This document shows positions 35,920 to 43,572 of a stretch of 64,000 nucleotides of DNA, piece after piece; position 1 is the stretch's first letter; each line of letters starts with the position of its first letter. Made by a program: the position numbers and the translations under genes. This DNA is from Frateuria hangzhouensis (lineage in GTDB: Bacteria; Pseudomonadota; Gammaproteobacteria; Xanthomonadales; Rhodanobacteraceae). The DNA is taken from positions 62,001 through 126,000 of the forward strand of contig NZ_JAPMIU010000005.1 in assembly GCF_026410505.1 (NCBI RefSeq), written 5' to 3'. The notes beneath the pieces were generated by a model. It saw nothing but the letters and a program-made list of their open reading frames with translations, searched no databases and was not told the origin of the DNA.

Positions 35920-37788
35920 CTAGCCCAGCAACACCCGATTCATGCGTTGCACGAAGGCGGCCGGGTCCGGCAGTTGTGCGCCGGCGGCGATTTCGGCCTG
36001 ATCCAGCAGAAGCATCGCCACGTCCTTCGCCTTGCCCTCGTCGGCTTCCGTTTCCACGCGCTGCACCAGCGGGTGTTGCGGGTTGACCTCGAGCGTGGGC
36101 TTGGACTCGGGCATGTCGTGGCCGGCCTCGCGCAGCAGCCGGGCCAGGTGCGGGGCCATCTCGTAGTCGGAGAGGGCCAGGCAGGAGGGACTGTCAGTGA
36201 GGCGGGCGGAGACCTTGACGTCGCCGACGCGGTCGCCGAGCAGGTCCTTGAGCTTCTTGAGCAGGGGTTCGGCGGCCTTGGTGGCTTCTTCCTGTTTCTG
36301 CTTGTCGGCTTCGTCGAGCGGGACGTCGCCCTTGGCGACGCTCTTCAGCGGCTTGCCGTCGTACTCGTTAAGGCTGCCGAGCATCCATTCGTCGATGCGG
36401 TCGGACATCAGCAGAACTTCGAGGTCCTTGGCCTTGAACGCTTCCAGCTGCGGGCTGCCGGCGGCGGCTTTGTGGCTGTCCGCGGTGATGTACCAGATCG
36501 CGTCCTGGCCGGCTTTCATGCGGCCGATGTAGTCGTCGAAGCCAGTCATCTGGCCGGCGTCCTCGCCCCTGGTGGAGGCGAAGCGAAGCAGCTTGGCGAT
36601 ACGCTCGCGGTTGTTGGCGTCTTCGCTGATGCCTTCCTTGAGCGTGTTGCCGAAGGCCTTGTAGAAGGTGGCGAACTTCTCCGGTTCGTCGCGGGCCAGC
36701 TTCTCGATCAGGTCGAGCACGCGCTTGACGCAGGCGGCCTTGATCCGCTCGAGCTGGCGGTTGTGCTGCAGGATCTCGCGGCTGACGTTGAGTGGCAGGT
36801 CGTCGGCATCGACCACGCCGCGCACGAAGCGCAGGTAGTTGGGCAGCAGTTCCTCGGCCGCGTCCATGATGAAGACGCGCTTGATGTAGAGCTTCAGGCC
36901 CTTGCGCTCGTCGCGGCCGCCCATCATCAGGTCGAACGGCGGCTGCGAGGGGAGATAGAGCAGCGTGGTGAAGCTCTGGCTGCCTTCGACTCGATTGTGC
37001 GTCCAGGCCAGCGCGTCGTTGAAGTCATGGCCGAGGGATTTGTAGAAGCTCTGGTAGTCCTCGTCGCTGATCTCGCTCTTCGGCTTGGTCCACAGGGCGC
37101 CGGCGTCGTTGACGGTTTCCCACCCGTCGGTGGGCTTGCCCTCGGCTTCCTTGGGCATGCGGATCGGGAAGGCAACGTGGTCGGAGTACTTGCGGATCAG
37201 CGAAGCCAGTTGCCAGCGCTTGAGGAACTCGTCCTCGTCGGCTTTCAGGTGCAGGATCACGGTGGTGCCGCGCCCGCCGAGTTCGACCTGCTCGAGCGAG
37301 TACTCGCCCTTGCCGTCGCTTTCCCACTTGACGCCCTCTTCCCCCGCCGCGCCGGCGCGGCGGGTGAGCACGGTGACCTTGTCGGCCACCACGAAGGCAG
37401 AGTAGAAGCCCACGCCGAACTGGCCGATCAGGCGCGCGTCGGCCTTCTGCTCGCCGCTCATCGCTTCGAGGAAGCGCTTGGTGCCGGAGCTGGCGATGGT
37501 GCCGATGTTCGCCACCACCTCGTCGCGGTTCATGCCAATGCCGTTGTCACGCACGGTGACGGTGCGGGCCTGCTCGTCCCAGCTCACGTCGATGTGCAGC
37601 TCGCCTTCGCCGGCCAGCAGCTCGGGGTGGGCGATCGACTCGAAGCGCAGCTTGTCGCAGGCGTCGGAGGCATTGGAAACGAGCTCGCGCAGGAAGATTT
37701 CCTTGTGCGAGTAGAGCGAGTGGGTGACCAGGTTCAGGACCTGGGCGACTTCGGCTTCGAATTTGCGGGTTTCGGTGGATGCGGTCAT
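35920..37788 (-). CDS. htpG: Chaperone HtpG (Hsp90)
   Basis: A 622-residue Hsp90. The GHKL ATPase is intact: EIFLRELVSNASDACDKLRF, VRDNGIGMNRDEVVANIGTI, IGQFGVGFYSAFVVADKVTV, GRGTTVILHLKADEDEFL. The middle domain shows LYLPSQPPFDLMMGG and LYIKRVFIMDAAEELLPNYL, then RGVVDADDLPLNVSREILQ. A C-terminal dimerisation domain follows. The ATG at 37788 gives the standard MTASTETRKFEAEVAQVLNL start. The upstream gap to htpX is almost wholly a CTCTCCC repeat, so its promoter must be very short or within the repeat. Confidence 0.97.
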   Translation of the reverse strand: MTASTETRKFEAEVAQVLNLVTHSLYSHKEIFLRELVSNASDACDKLRFESIAHPELLAGEGELHIDVSWDEQARTVTVRDNGIGMNRDEVVANIGTIASSGTKRFLEAMSGEQKADARLIGQFGVGFYSAFVVADKVTVLTRRAGAAGEEGVKWESDGKGEYSLEQVELGGRGTTVILHLKADEDEFLKRWQLASLIRKYSDHVAFPIRMPKEAEGKPTDGWETVNDAGALWTKPKSEISDEDYQSFYKSLGHDFNDALAWTHNRVEGSQSFTTLLYLPSQPPFDLMMGGRDERKGLKLYIKRVFIMDAAEELLPNYLRFVRGVVDADDLPLNVSREILQHNRQLERIKAACVKRVLDLIEKLARDEPEKFATFYKAFGNTLKEGISEDANNRERIAKLLRFASTRGEDAGQMTGFDDYIGRMKAGQDAIWYITADSHKAAAGSPQLEAFKAKDLEVLLMSDRIDEWMLGSLNEYDGKPLKSVAKGDVPLDEADKQKQEEATKAAEPLLKKLKDLLGDRVGDVKVSARLTDSPSCLALSDYEMAPHLARLLREAGHDMPESKPTLEVNPQHPLVQRVETEADEGKAKDVAMLLLDQAEIAAGAQLPDPAAFVQRMNRVLLG

Positions 37789-37822
37789 TGCAGTGCTGCT
37801 TCCAGTAGGTCGTGTGTCGAAT

Positions 37823-37933
37823 CCCTCTCCCGCCGGGAGAGGGTGCCCGAAGGGCGGGTGAGGGTCCGGGCGGAGCGCGACGTCCGGCACGCCCGAACCC
37901 TCTCCCCAACCCCTCTCCCGACGGGAGAGGGGC
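37823..37933. repeat. CTCTCCC-type inverted repeat between htpX and htpG
   Basis: Two hairpin units, CCCTCTCCCGCCGGGAGAGG at the left and CCCCTCTCCCGACGGGAGAG at the right, flank GGCGGGTGAGGGTCCGGGCG and a GC-rich centre. This is a REP type common in Xanthomonadales and other GC-rich bacteria. A degenerate relative is seen at about 40802-40848. Confidence 0.85.
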
Positions 37934-37939
37934 TAAAGA

Positions 37940-38833
37940 TCAGGCGCGTGCCGCCTGCAGCGCGGCGATGCGCTCGTCCAGCGGCGGATGGCTCATGAAC
38001 AGGCGCTGCAGGCCGGCGGCCATGTGGCCGGAGATGCCGAAGGCGGCCATCGTCTTGGGCAGCGTGGTTTCGCCATGGTCGCCCTTGAGCCGCTGCAGGG
38101 CGGAGATCATCGCGCCGCGGCCGGCGAACTTCGCACCCGCGCGGTCGGCGCGGAATTCGCGCCAGCGCGAGAAGGCGGCCACGATCATCGAGGCGAACAG
38201 GCCGAACACCACCTGCAGCACCATCACCGTGACGAAGTAGCCGATGCCGATGCCGCCACGGTTGTCGCGGCCGCCGGAGAGCCAGCTGTCCACCACGCTG
38301 CCGACCACGCGCGCGGCCAGGATCACCAGCGTGTTGAGCACGCCCTGGATCAACGTCAGGGTCACCATGTCGCCGTTGGCGATGTGGCCTACCTCGTGGC
38401 CGAGCACGGCCGAAACCTGCTCGCGGTCCATCTGTTGCAACAGGCCCGAGCTGACCGCCACCAGCGAGCTGTTTTTGGTCATGCCGGTGGCGAAGGCGTT
38501 CATCTCCGGACCGTCGTAGATCGCCACCTCGGGCATGCCGATGCCGGCGTTCTGGGCGTGGCGGCGCACGGTATCGACCAGCCAGCGCTCGGCTTCGGTG
38601 CCCGGCTGCTCGATCACGCGGGCGCCGGTGGAGTATTTGGCGATGGTCTTGGACATCGCCAGCGAAATGAACGCGCCGCCCATGCCGAACACGGCGGCGA
38701 ACACCAGCATGCCGGTCATGCCGCCGTAGCCACGGGCGGCGGCCCACTGGTCGATGCCGAACAGCCGGCAGACGATGCTCAGCAGGAGGAGGACGGCAAT
38801 GTTGGTGGCAAGGAAAAGGACGATTCGACGCAC
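37940..38833 (-). CDS. htpX: Membrane-bound zinc metalloprotease HtpX
   Basis: A 297-residue M48 protease. Two N-terminal helices (VLFLATNIAVLLLLSIVCRL; GMLVFAAVFGMGGAFISLAM) precede the catalytic motif HEVGH at 146-150 and the zinc-ligating Glu in FRADRAGAKFAGRGAM; two more helices lie between. HtpX degrades misfolded inner-membrane proteins together with FtsH. GTGMTKNSSLVAVSSGLL-type core residues are conserved (here ATGMTKNSSLVAVSSGLL). It lies upstream of htpG on the same strand, a stress-protein pair. Confidence 0.96.
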   Translation of the reverse strand: MRRIVLFLATNIAVLLLLSIVCRLFGIDQWAAARGYGGMTGMLVFAAVFGMGGAFISLAMSKTIAKYSTGARVIEQPGTEAERWLVDTVRRHAQNAGIGMPEVAIYDGPEMNAFATGMTKNSSLVAVSSGLLQQMDREQVSAVLGHEVGHIANGDMVTLTLIQGVLNTLVILAARVVGSVVDSWLSGGRDNRGGIGIGYFVTVMVLQVVFGLFASMIVAAFSRWREFRADRAGAKFAGRGAMISALQRLKGDHGETTLPKTMAAFGISGHMAAGLQRLFMSHPPLDERIAALQAARA

Positions 38834-38996
38834 GGCTGTCTCGTATGGCAGTCATGAAGGGAAAAAGCGGCTCACGCCGCAGCCTCAGACTCGGGGCGGC
38901 ACGCAATAGTTTCAAGAGGCGTGCCGATGGCCGGCCGGCGGCCCGTCGCTGTTGCGCACAGGTGAACCTGCGCCGCGTCGTCCTAGAATTGCCGAC

Positions 38997-39857
38997 ATGA
39001 CCTACCGCGGCCGCTTCGCCCCCTCCCCCACCGGTCTGCTGCACTTCGGCTCGCTGGTGGCCGCGGTGGGCAGCTGGCTGTGCGCGCGCCATGCCGGCGG
39101 GCAGTGGTTGCTGCGGGTGGATGACATCGACCCGCCGCGCGAGGTACCGGGTTCGGCCGGGGCGATCCTTGCGGCATTGCCGGCGTTCGGGCTGGTGGCC
39201 GATGCGCCCGCCCTGTTCCAGTCCCAGCGGCAGGCGGCCTACGATGCCGCGTTCGAGCGACTGCGTGCGGCGGATCGGGTGTTCCCCTGCTGGTGCAGCC
39301 GCGCGCAACTGGTCGAGGCCGGCGGCATCCACCGCCAGGGGCACTGCATCACGCCGCCGGACCCGGCGCGGCCGCCGGCCTGGCGCCTGCGCGTGCCGGA
39401 CGTCACCGTCGCCTTCGACGACGCCCTGCAGGGGCCGCAGCGACAGGACCTGGCCGAGGCGGGCGATTTCGTGGTCCGCCGCGTCGAGGGGCTCTATGCC
39501 TACCACCTCGCCTGCGTGGTCGACGATGCCTTCCAGGGCATCACCGAGGTCGTGCGCGGAAACGACCTGCTCGACGCCACCCCGCGGCAGATCTGGCTGC
39601 AGCGCTGCCTGGGCCTGTCCACGCCGGCATACCGCCACCTCCCGCTGGCGCTGGATGGGCACGGCCGCAAATTGTCCAAGTCCGGACAGGCCCATCCGGT
39701 GGATCCGGCCGACCCGATGACTGCGCTGCGCCGGGCGCTGGCGTTCCTGGACGTCCAGACGTCCGCGGTGGCGGACTCCCCGGCAGCACTGCTGGATGCC
39801 GCGCTCGAACGCTTCGACCCGGCTCGCCTCCCGCACCTGGCTGCCCGGACGCTCTAG
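38997..39857 (+). CDS. gluQ: Glutamyl-Q tRNA(Asp) synthetase
   Basis: A 286-residue truncated GluRS paralogue that attaches glutamate to queuosine in tRNA-Asp. The HIGH-like motif is in RFAPSPTGLLHFGSLVAAVG, the KMSKS-like motif is HGRKLSKSGQA, and the zinc site is CWCSRAQLVEAGG plus HRQGHC. No anticodon-binding domain is present, as expected. The ATG at 38997 matches the family start. Unlike many gammaproteobacteria it is not beside dksA. Confidence 0.94.
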   Translation: MTYRGRFAPSPTGLLHFGSLVAAVGSWLCARHAGGQWLLRVDDIDPPREVPGSAGAILAALPAFGLVADAPALFQSQRQAAYDAAFERLRAADRVFPCWCSRAQLVEAGGIHRQGHCITPPDPARPPAWRLRVPDVTVAFDDALQGPQRQDLAEAGDFVVRRVEGLYAYHLACVVDDAFQGITEVVRGNDLLDATPRQIWLQRCLGLSTPAYRHLPLALDGHGRKLSKSGQAHPVDPADPMTALRRALAFLDVQTSAVADSPAALLDAALERFDPARLPHLAARTL

Positions 39858-40020
39858 GAACGCCCGCGGAGACCACGCCGCCGCCCCACGGCGACACGTA
39901 CTCCACGCGTACATGCCGGTCGCGCTCGAACGCCCTGCTGCACGGCAGCAACCGTCACGAAGTTGGGGTATACATGGCAGGCGCGCCAGCATCGGCGCGA
40001 TCCTCATCGGGAACCCGGCA

Positions 40021-40761
40021 ATGAACCCACGCACCGCACTGGTCACCGGCGGCACGGGCGGCATCGGCAGCGCGATCGTCCGCAACCTGGCGCGCCAGGG
40101 ACACAAGGTCGCCACCAACTACCGCGACGCGACCAAGGCCGAGGCCTGGCGGGCCTCGATGGCGGCCGAGGGCATCGAGGTATGCATGGTACCGGGCGAC
40201 GTGGCCGACCCGGTTTCCGCCGAGGCGATGGTGCGGGCGGTGGAGCAGCAGTGCGGCACGGTGGAAATCCTTGTCAACAACGCCGGCATCACCCGCGACA
40301 CCACCTTCCACAAGATGGATTACCAGCAGTGGACCGAGGTGGTGAACACCAATCTGAACGCCTGCTTCAACGTCACCCGCCCGGTGATCGAAGGCATGCG
40401 CACGCGCCGCTGGGGCCGCATCGTGCAGATCAGCTCGATCAACGGCCAGAAGGGCCAGTATGGCCAGGCCAACTACGCCGCGGCCAAGGCGGGCATGCAC
40501 GGTTTCACCATTTCGCTGGCGCAGGAGAACGCGAAGTTCGGCGTCACCGTGAACACCGTCTCGCCCGGTTACGTGGCCACCGACATGGTGATGGCGGTGC
40601 CCGAGGAGGTGCGCGAGAAGATCGTGGCGCAGATCCCGATCGGGCGGCTGGGCAAGCCGGAGGAGATCGCGCATGCCGTGGCGTTCCTGACCGCCGACGA
40701 GGCGAGCTGGATCACCGGCGCGAACCTGGCGATCAACGGTGGGCATTACATGGGGTGGTAG
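40021..40761 (+). CDS. phaB: Acetoacetyl-CoA reductase PhaB-type short-chain dehydrogenase
   Basis: A 246-residue SDR. The NAD(P)-binding TGGTGGIGSAIVRNLA, the NNAGITRDTTFHKM segment, the catalytic Ser-Tyr-Lys (ISSINGQKGQYGQANYAAAK) and PGYVATDMV are all clear. The TGGTGGIG and INGQKGQ(Y/F)GQ(A/T)NY motifs favour PhaB, which reduces acetoacetyl-CoA to 3-hydroxybutyryl-CoA for polyhydroxyalkanoate, over FabG. No phaA or phaC is in the window, so it stands alone here. FabG activity cannot be excluded. Confidence 0.88.
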   Translation: MNPRTALVTGGTGGIGSAIVRNLARQGHKVATNYRDATKAEAWRASMAAEGIEVCMVPGDVADPVSAEAMVRAVEQQCGTVEILVNNAGITRDTTFHKMDYQQWTEVVNTNLNACFNVTRPVIEGMRTRRWGRIVQISSINGQKGQYGQANYAAAKAGMHGFTISLAQENAKFGVTVNTVSPGYVATDMVMAVPEEVREKIVAQIPIGRLGKPEEIAHAVAFLTADEASWITGANLAINGGHYMGW

Positions 40762-40863
40762 CGCATCGGAATCCTGCTTTCGAGCAGGTTCCCACGAACC
40801 CCGACCCCTCACCTCGATCCTCTCCCCGGCGGGAAGAGGAAGACAAGCGGCCGATCGGCTGCA

Positions 40864-41649
40864 TCACTTCTCCAGCAGCTTTTCCATCACCTTGCCCACC
40901 GCCGCGAACGCAAACGCGCCGGTGATGTGCGTGGCCGCGCCCAGTCCGCCGCCGCAGGCGAGGTTGAGCGAGTCGCCGTCGGGCGGGCGCAACCCGCACA
41001 CGCTGCCGTCCGGCTGCGGGTACTGCACGTTCTGCAGCGAATAGACGGCCGACACGCCGAAATAGCGATCCGGGTTACGCGGAAAGTTGAAGTCCTGCCG
41101 GAGCTTCTTGCGGATCAGGCTGAACATCGCGTCGTGCTCGGTCCGCGAAAGGTCGCGCACGCGGACCTGCGTGGGGTCGGTGCGCCCACCGGCCGAACCC
41201 ACGGTGACCATCGGCAGCTTGCGCCGGCGGCACCAGGCGATCGCCTCGAGCTTGACGCGAAACGCATCGCAAGCGTCCAGCACCACGTCGTAACCGCGGT
41301 CGAGCAGTTCGTCCAGCGTTTGGGGGGTGAGGAAGCGCTCGATCGCCTCCAGCCGGATGCGCGGGTTGATCGCGTGCGCGCGCTCGGCCATCACGCCGAC
41401 CTTGGGCTTGCCCCAGTGGCCGTCCAGCGCATGTAACTGCCGGTTGGTATTGGATACGCACACTTCGTCCGCGTCGATCAGGGTCAGCCGGCCCACCCCG
41501 CTGCGCGCCAGCGCCTCGACCGCCCACGAACCGACCCCGCCGATGCCGATCACGCAGACGTGGCCATGCATCAACCGTTCGATGGTGCCGCGTCCGTACA
41601 GGCGCTCGACGCCCTCGAAGCGCTCGACCGGATAGTGCGGGCCGCTCAT
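40864..41649 (-). CDS. tcdA: tRNA threonylcarbamoyladenosine dehydratase
   Basis: A 261-residue E1-like enzyme (CsdL/YgdL) that cyclises t6A37 to ct6A in ANN-decoding tRNAs. The ATP-binding CVIGIGGVGSWAVEALARSG, the DADEVCVSNTNRQLHAL segment and the DVVLDACDAFRVKLEAI stretch are diagnostic. FGVSAVYSLQNVQYPQP and the Gly-rich C-terminal ITGAFAFAAVGKVMEKLL match YgdL. It converges with the phaB-like gene. Confidence 0.95.
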   Translation of the reverse strand: MSGPHYPVERFEGVERLYGRGTIERLMHGHVCVIGIGGVGSWAVEALARSGVGRLTLIDADEVCVSNTNRQLHALDGHWGKPKVGVMAERAHAINPRIRLEAIERFLTPQTLDELLDRGYDVVLDACDAFRVKLEAIAWCRRRKLPMVTVGSAGGRTDPTQVRVRDLSRTEHDAMFSLIRKKLRQDFNFPRNPDRYFGVSAVYSLQNVQYPQPDGSVCGLRPPDGDSLNLACGGGLGAATHITGAFAFAAVGKVMEKLLEK

Positions 41650-41786
41650 GCGGCCTGCCCGTTGACGGGATGAATGCTGCCTGCCATCGCGTGCCGAATC
41701 CTACGCGGAAAAGACCATTTTACGGCTACGAAAGCCGCGAGCGCTTCGGTATTCTGGCCTTCACTCTCCAGCAAGGGCGGTTTCCC

Positions 41787-42182
41787 ATGAATGCACGCTC
41801 CGCACTCCTGATTCTGCTCGGCCTGGTCATCGGCATCCTCGGCACCGTGTTCGCAATGAAGGCGCTGGGCAACCGCAACCCGATGCCACACGCGGTGATG
41901 ACCGTGATGGGTCACCACATGGGCGCGCTGGGCCAGGCGGTCAAGAGCGGGCAATGCGACGCCGCGCAGATCAACGATCACCTGCTGCGCCTGCAGTCGA
42001 CCTCCGGGGACATCGCCGCGGCCTTCCCCAGCGCGGAGCAGGATTTCCTCGATCACGCCGGCCGTTTGCGCAACGCCCTGCAGGACGCCGTGCAGGCGCA
42101 CCCGACCGATTGCGCCGCGCTGGCCAAGGTGACCAAGCCGGTGGGCGATTCCTGCAAGTCCTGTCACCAGCAATACCGCTGA
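41787..42182 (+). CDS. Membrane-anchored cytochrome c'-like (class II) heme protein
   Basis: A 131-residue protein. An N-terminal hydrophobic helix (ALLILLGLVIGILGTVFAM) has no clear cleavage site and probably stays as an anchor. The body is a helical bundle (AVMTVMGHHMGALGQAVKSG, INDHLLRLQSTSGDIAAAFP) and the heme site is at the extreme C-terminus, CKSCHQQYR, exactly the cytochrome c' arrangement. Such proteins bind NO or CO or carry electrons. The next gene, a sensor kinase, begins within 26-110 bases depending on its start, so the two may be co-transcribed. Confidence 0.82.
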   Translation: MNARSALLILLGLVIGILGTVFAMKALGNRNPMPHAVMTVMGHHMGALGQAVKSGQCDAAQINDHLLRLQSTSGDIAAAFPSAEQDFLDHAGRLRNALQDAVQAHPTDCAALAKVTKPVGDSCKSCHQQYR

Positions 42183-42255
42183 GGCGCTACCCCAGCGGCC
42201 GGATGCCATGCTGACCTCAGGGACGAACCACGCGCCACGCAGCCGCCGATCGCGG

Positions 42256-43572
42256 ATGGTACAGTGGCGCCGGCGGCTGGACAGCGCCATGTTCACCCGC
42301 GCCCGCTACTCGCAACCGATGATGCCGGTGATGTGCCTGCTCGGCGGATTGTTCATGCCGCTGTACTGGTACCTCTGGACCTACGCGCTGCCGCAGCCGT
42401 ACAGCAACCTGGCGCTGCACGTAGCCGGCTGCGTGGTGCTGCTGCCGCTGGCGCTGCAGCGCTGGTGGCCGCGTCCCTGCAAGCCGTGGCTGCCGCTGTA
42501 CTGGTACGCGGCCACCACCTTCGCGCTGCCGTTCTTCTTCGGCTACCTGATGCTGCGCAACGGCGCGACCATCGCCTGGATGGGCGCGCACCTGTTCTCG
42601 ATCTTCATCACCATGATGCTGTTCGACCTGGCCAGCTTCGCGCTGATCTGCAGCCTGGGCAGCGGTCTGGCCGCGCTGGCCTTCCAGTTCGGGCCGCACG
42701 AGGCCTGGCCGTGGCAGGCCTTGCTGCAATACGCGCCGGTGCTGGCGCTGGCGCTGGTCCTGGGCCCGCTGGCCAGCCTGTCGCAGAAATTCGCCGACCA
42801 GGCCAAGGTCAAGGCGCTGATCGGCGCTTCCAACAACATCGCGCACGAGCTGCGCACGCCGCTGGGCTCGGTGCAACTGGCCGGGCGCGCGATCGGCCGC
42901 TACTTGCCCAACCTGCTGGAGAGCCACCGCCTGGCCGAACGCTCGGGGCTGCCGGTGGCGGCCCTGCGCGGTCCGCACCTGCAGGCGCTGCAGCGGGGAA
43001 TCACCGTGATCGAGCATGAGGTCAGCCACGCGCACACGGTGATCGACATGCTGCTCATGGCCGCCAAGCCGATGGGCACGCTGCAACTGGAGCCGCTGCA
43101 TGCGCGCGCCTGCGTGGCGCAGGCGCTGGCGCGCTATCCGTATGCCTCGCGCGCCGAACGCGAGCGCGTCCAGCTGTTGTGCGACCCCGTCGACTTCGTG
43201 GTGCGAGGATCGGAAACGCTGCTCACCCACGTGCTGTTCAACCTCTTGCGCAACGCGCTGTTCCACACCGGACGCGCCGGCAAGGGCATCATCCAGGTGA
43301 GCCTGCACAGCGACGCCGGCGGACACTGCATCCGCGTGCACGACACCGGCCCCGGCATTCCACCGGACGTGCTGCCGCGCATCTTCAATCGCTTCTACTC
43401 CCACAGCGAGGGCCGCGACGGCACCGGTTTGGGCATCGGCCTGGCCTTCTCGCAAAGCGCGATCGAGCGCATGGGCGGCCGGATCAGCTGCCGCTCGCAA
43501 TGGGGCCAGTACACCGAGTTCCAGGTATCGTTTCCGCCACACGTGCCATCAGGACAGGGACTTTCGGCATGA
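42256..43572 (+). CDS. CqsS/LqsS-like sensor histidine kinase
   Basis: About 438 residues. Six hydrophobic helices resemble the CAI-1 receptor CqsS: WYLWTYALPQPYSNLALHVA and FALPFFFGYLMLRNGATIAW recall its FPQSYENLGL and CLPFFFAFMML stretches. The kinase core has SNNIAHELRTPLGSVQL (His about 197), NLLRNALFH, HDTGPGIP and GTGLGIGLAFSQSAIERMGG, and ends TEFQVSFP as CqsS does (TEFVLSFP). No receiver is fused. Start is uncertain: ATG codons at 42208, 42256 and 42289 are all possible, none with a strong ribosome site. It overlaps the response regulator by ATGA. Confidence 0.82.
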   Translation: MVQWRRRLDSAMFTRARYSQPMMPVMCLLGGLFMPLYWYLWTYALPQPYSNLALHVAGCVVLLPLALQRWWPRPCKPWLPLYWYAATTFALPFFFGYLMLRNGATIAWMGAHLFSIFITMMLFDLASFALICSLGSGLAALAFQFGPHEAWPWQALLQYAPVLALALVLGPLASLSQKFADQAKVKALIGASNNIAHELRTPLGSVQLAGRAIGRYLPNLLESHRLAERSGLPVAALRGPHLQALQRGITVIEHEVSHAHTVIDMLLMAAKPMGTLQLEPLHARACVAQALARYPYASRAERERVQLLCDPVDFVVRGSETLLTHVLFNLLRNALFHTGRAGKGIIQVSLHSDAGGHCIRVHDTGPGIPPDVLPRIFNRFYSHSEGRDGTGLGIGLAFSQSAIERMGGRISCRSQWGQYTEFQVSFPPHVPSGQGLSA

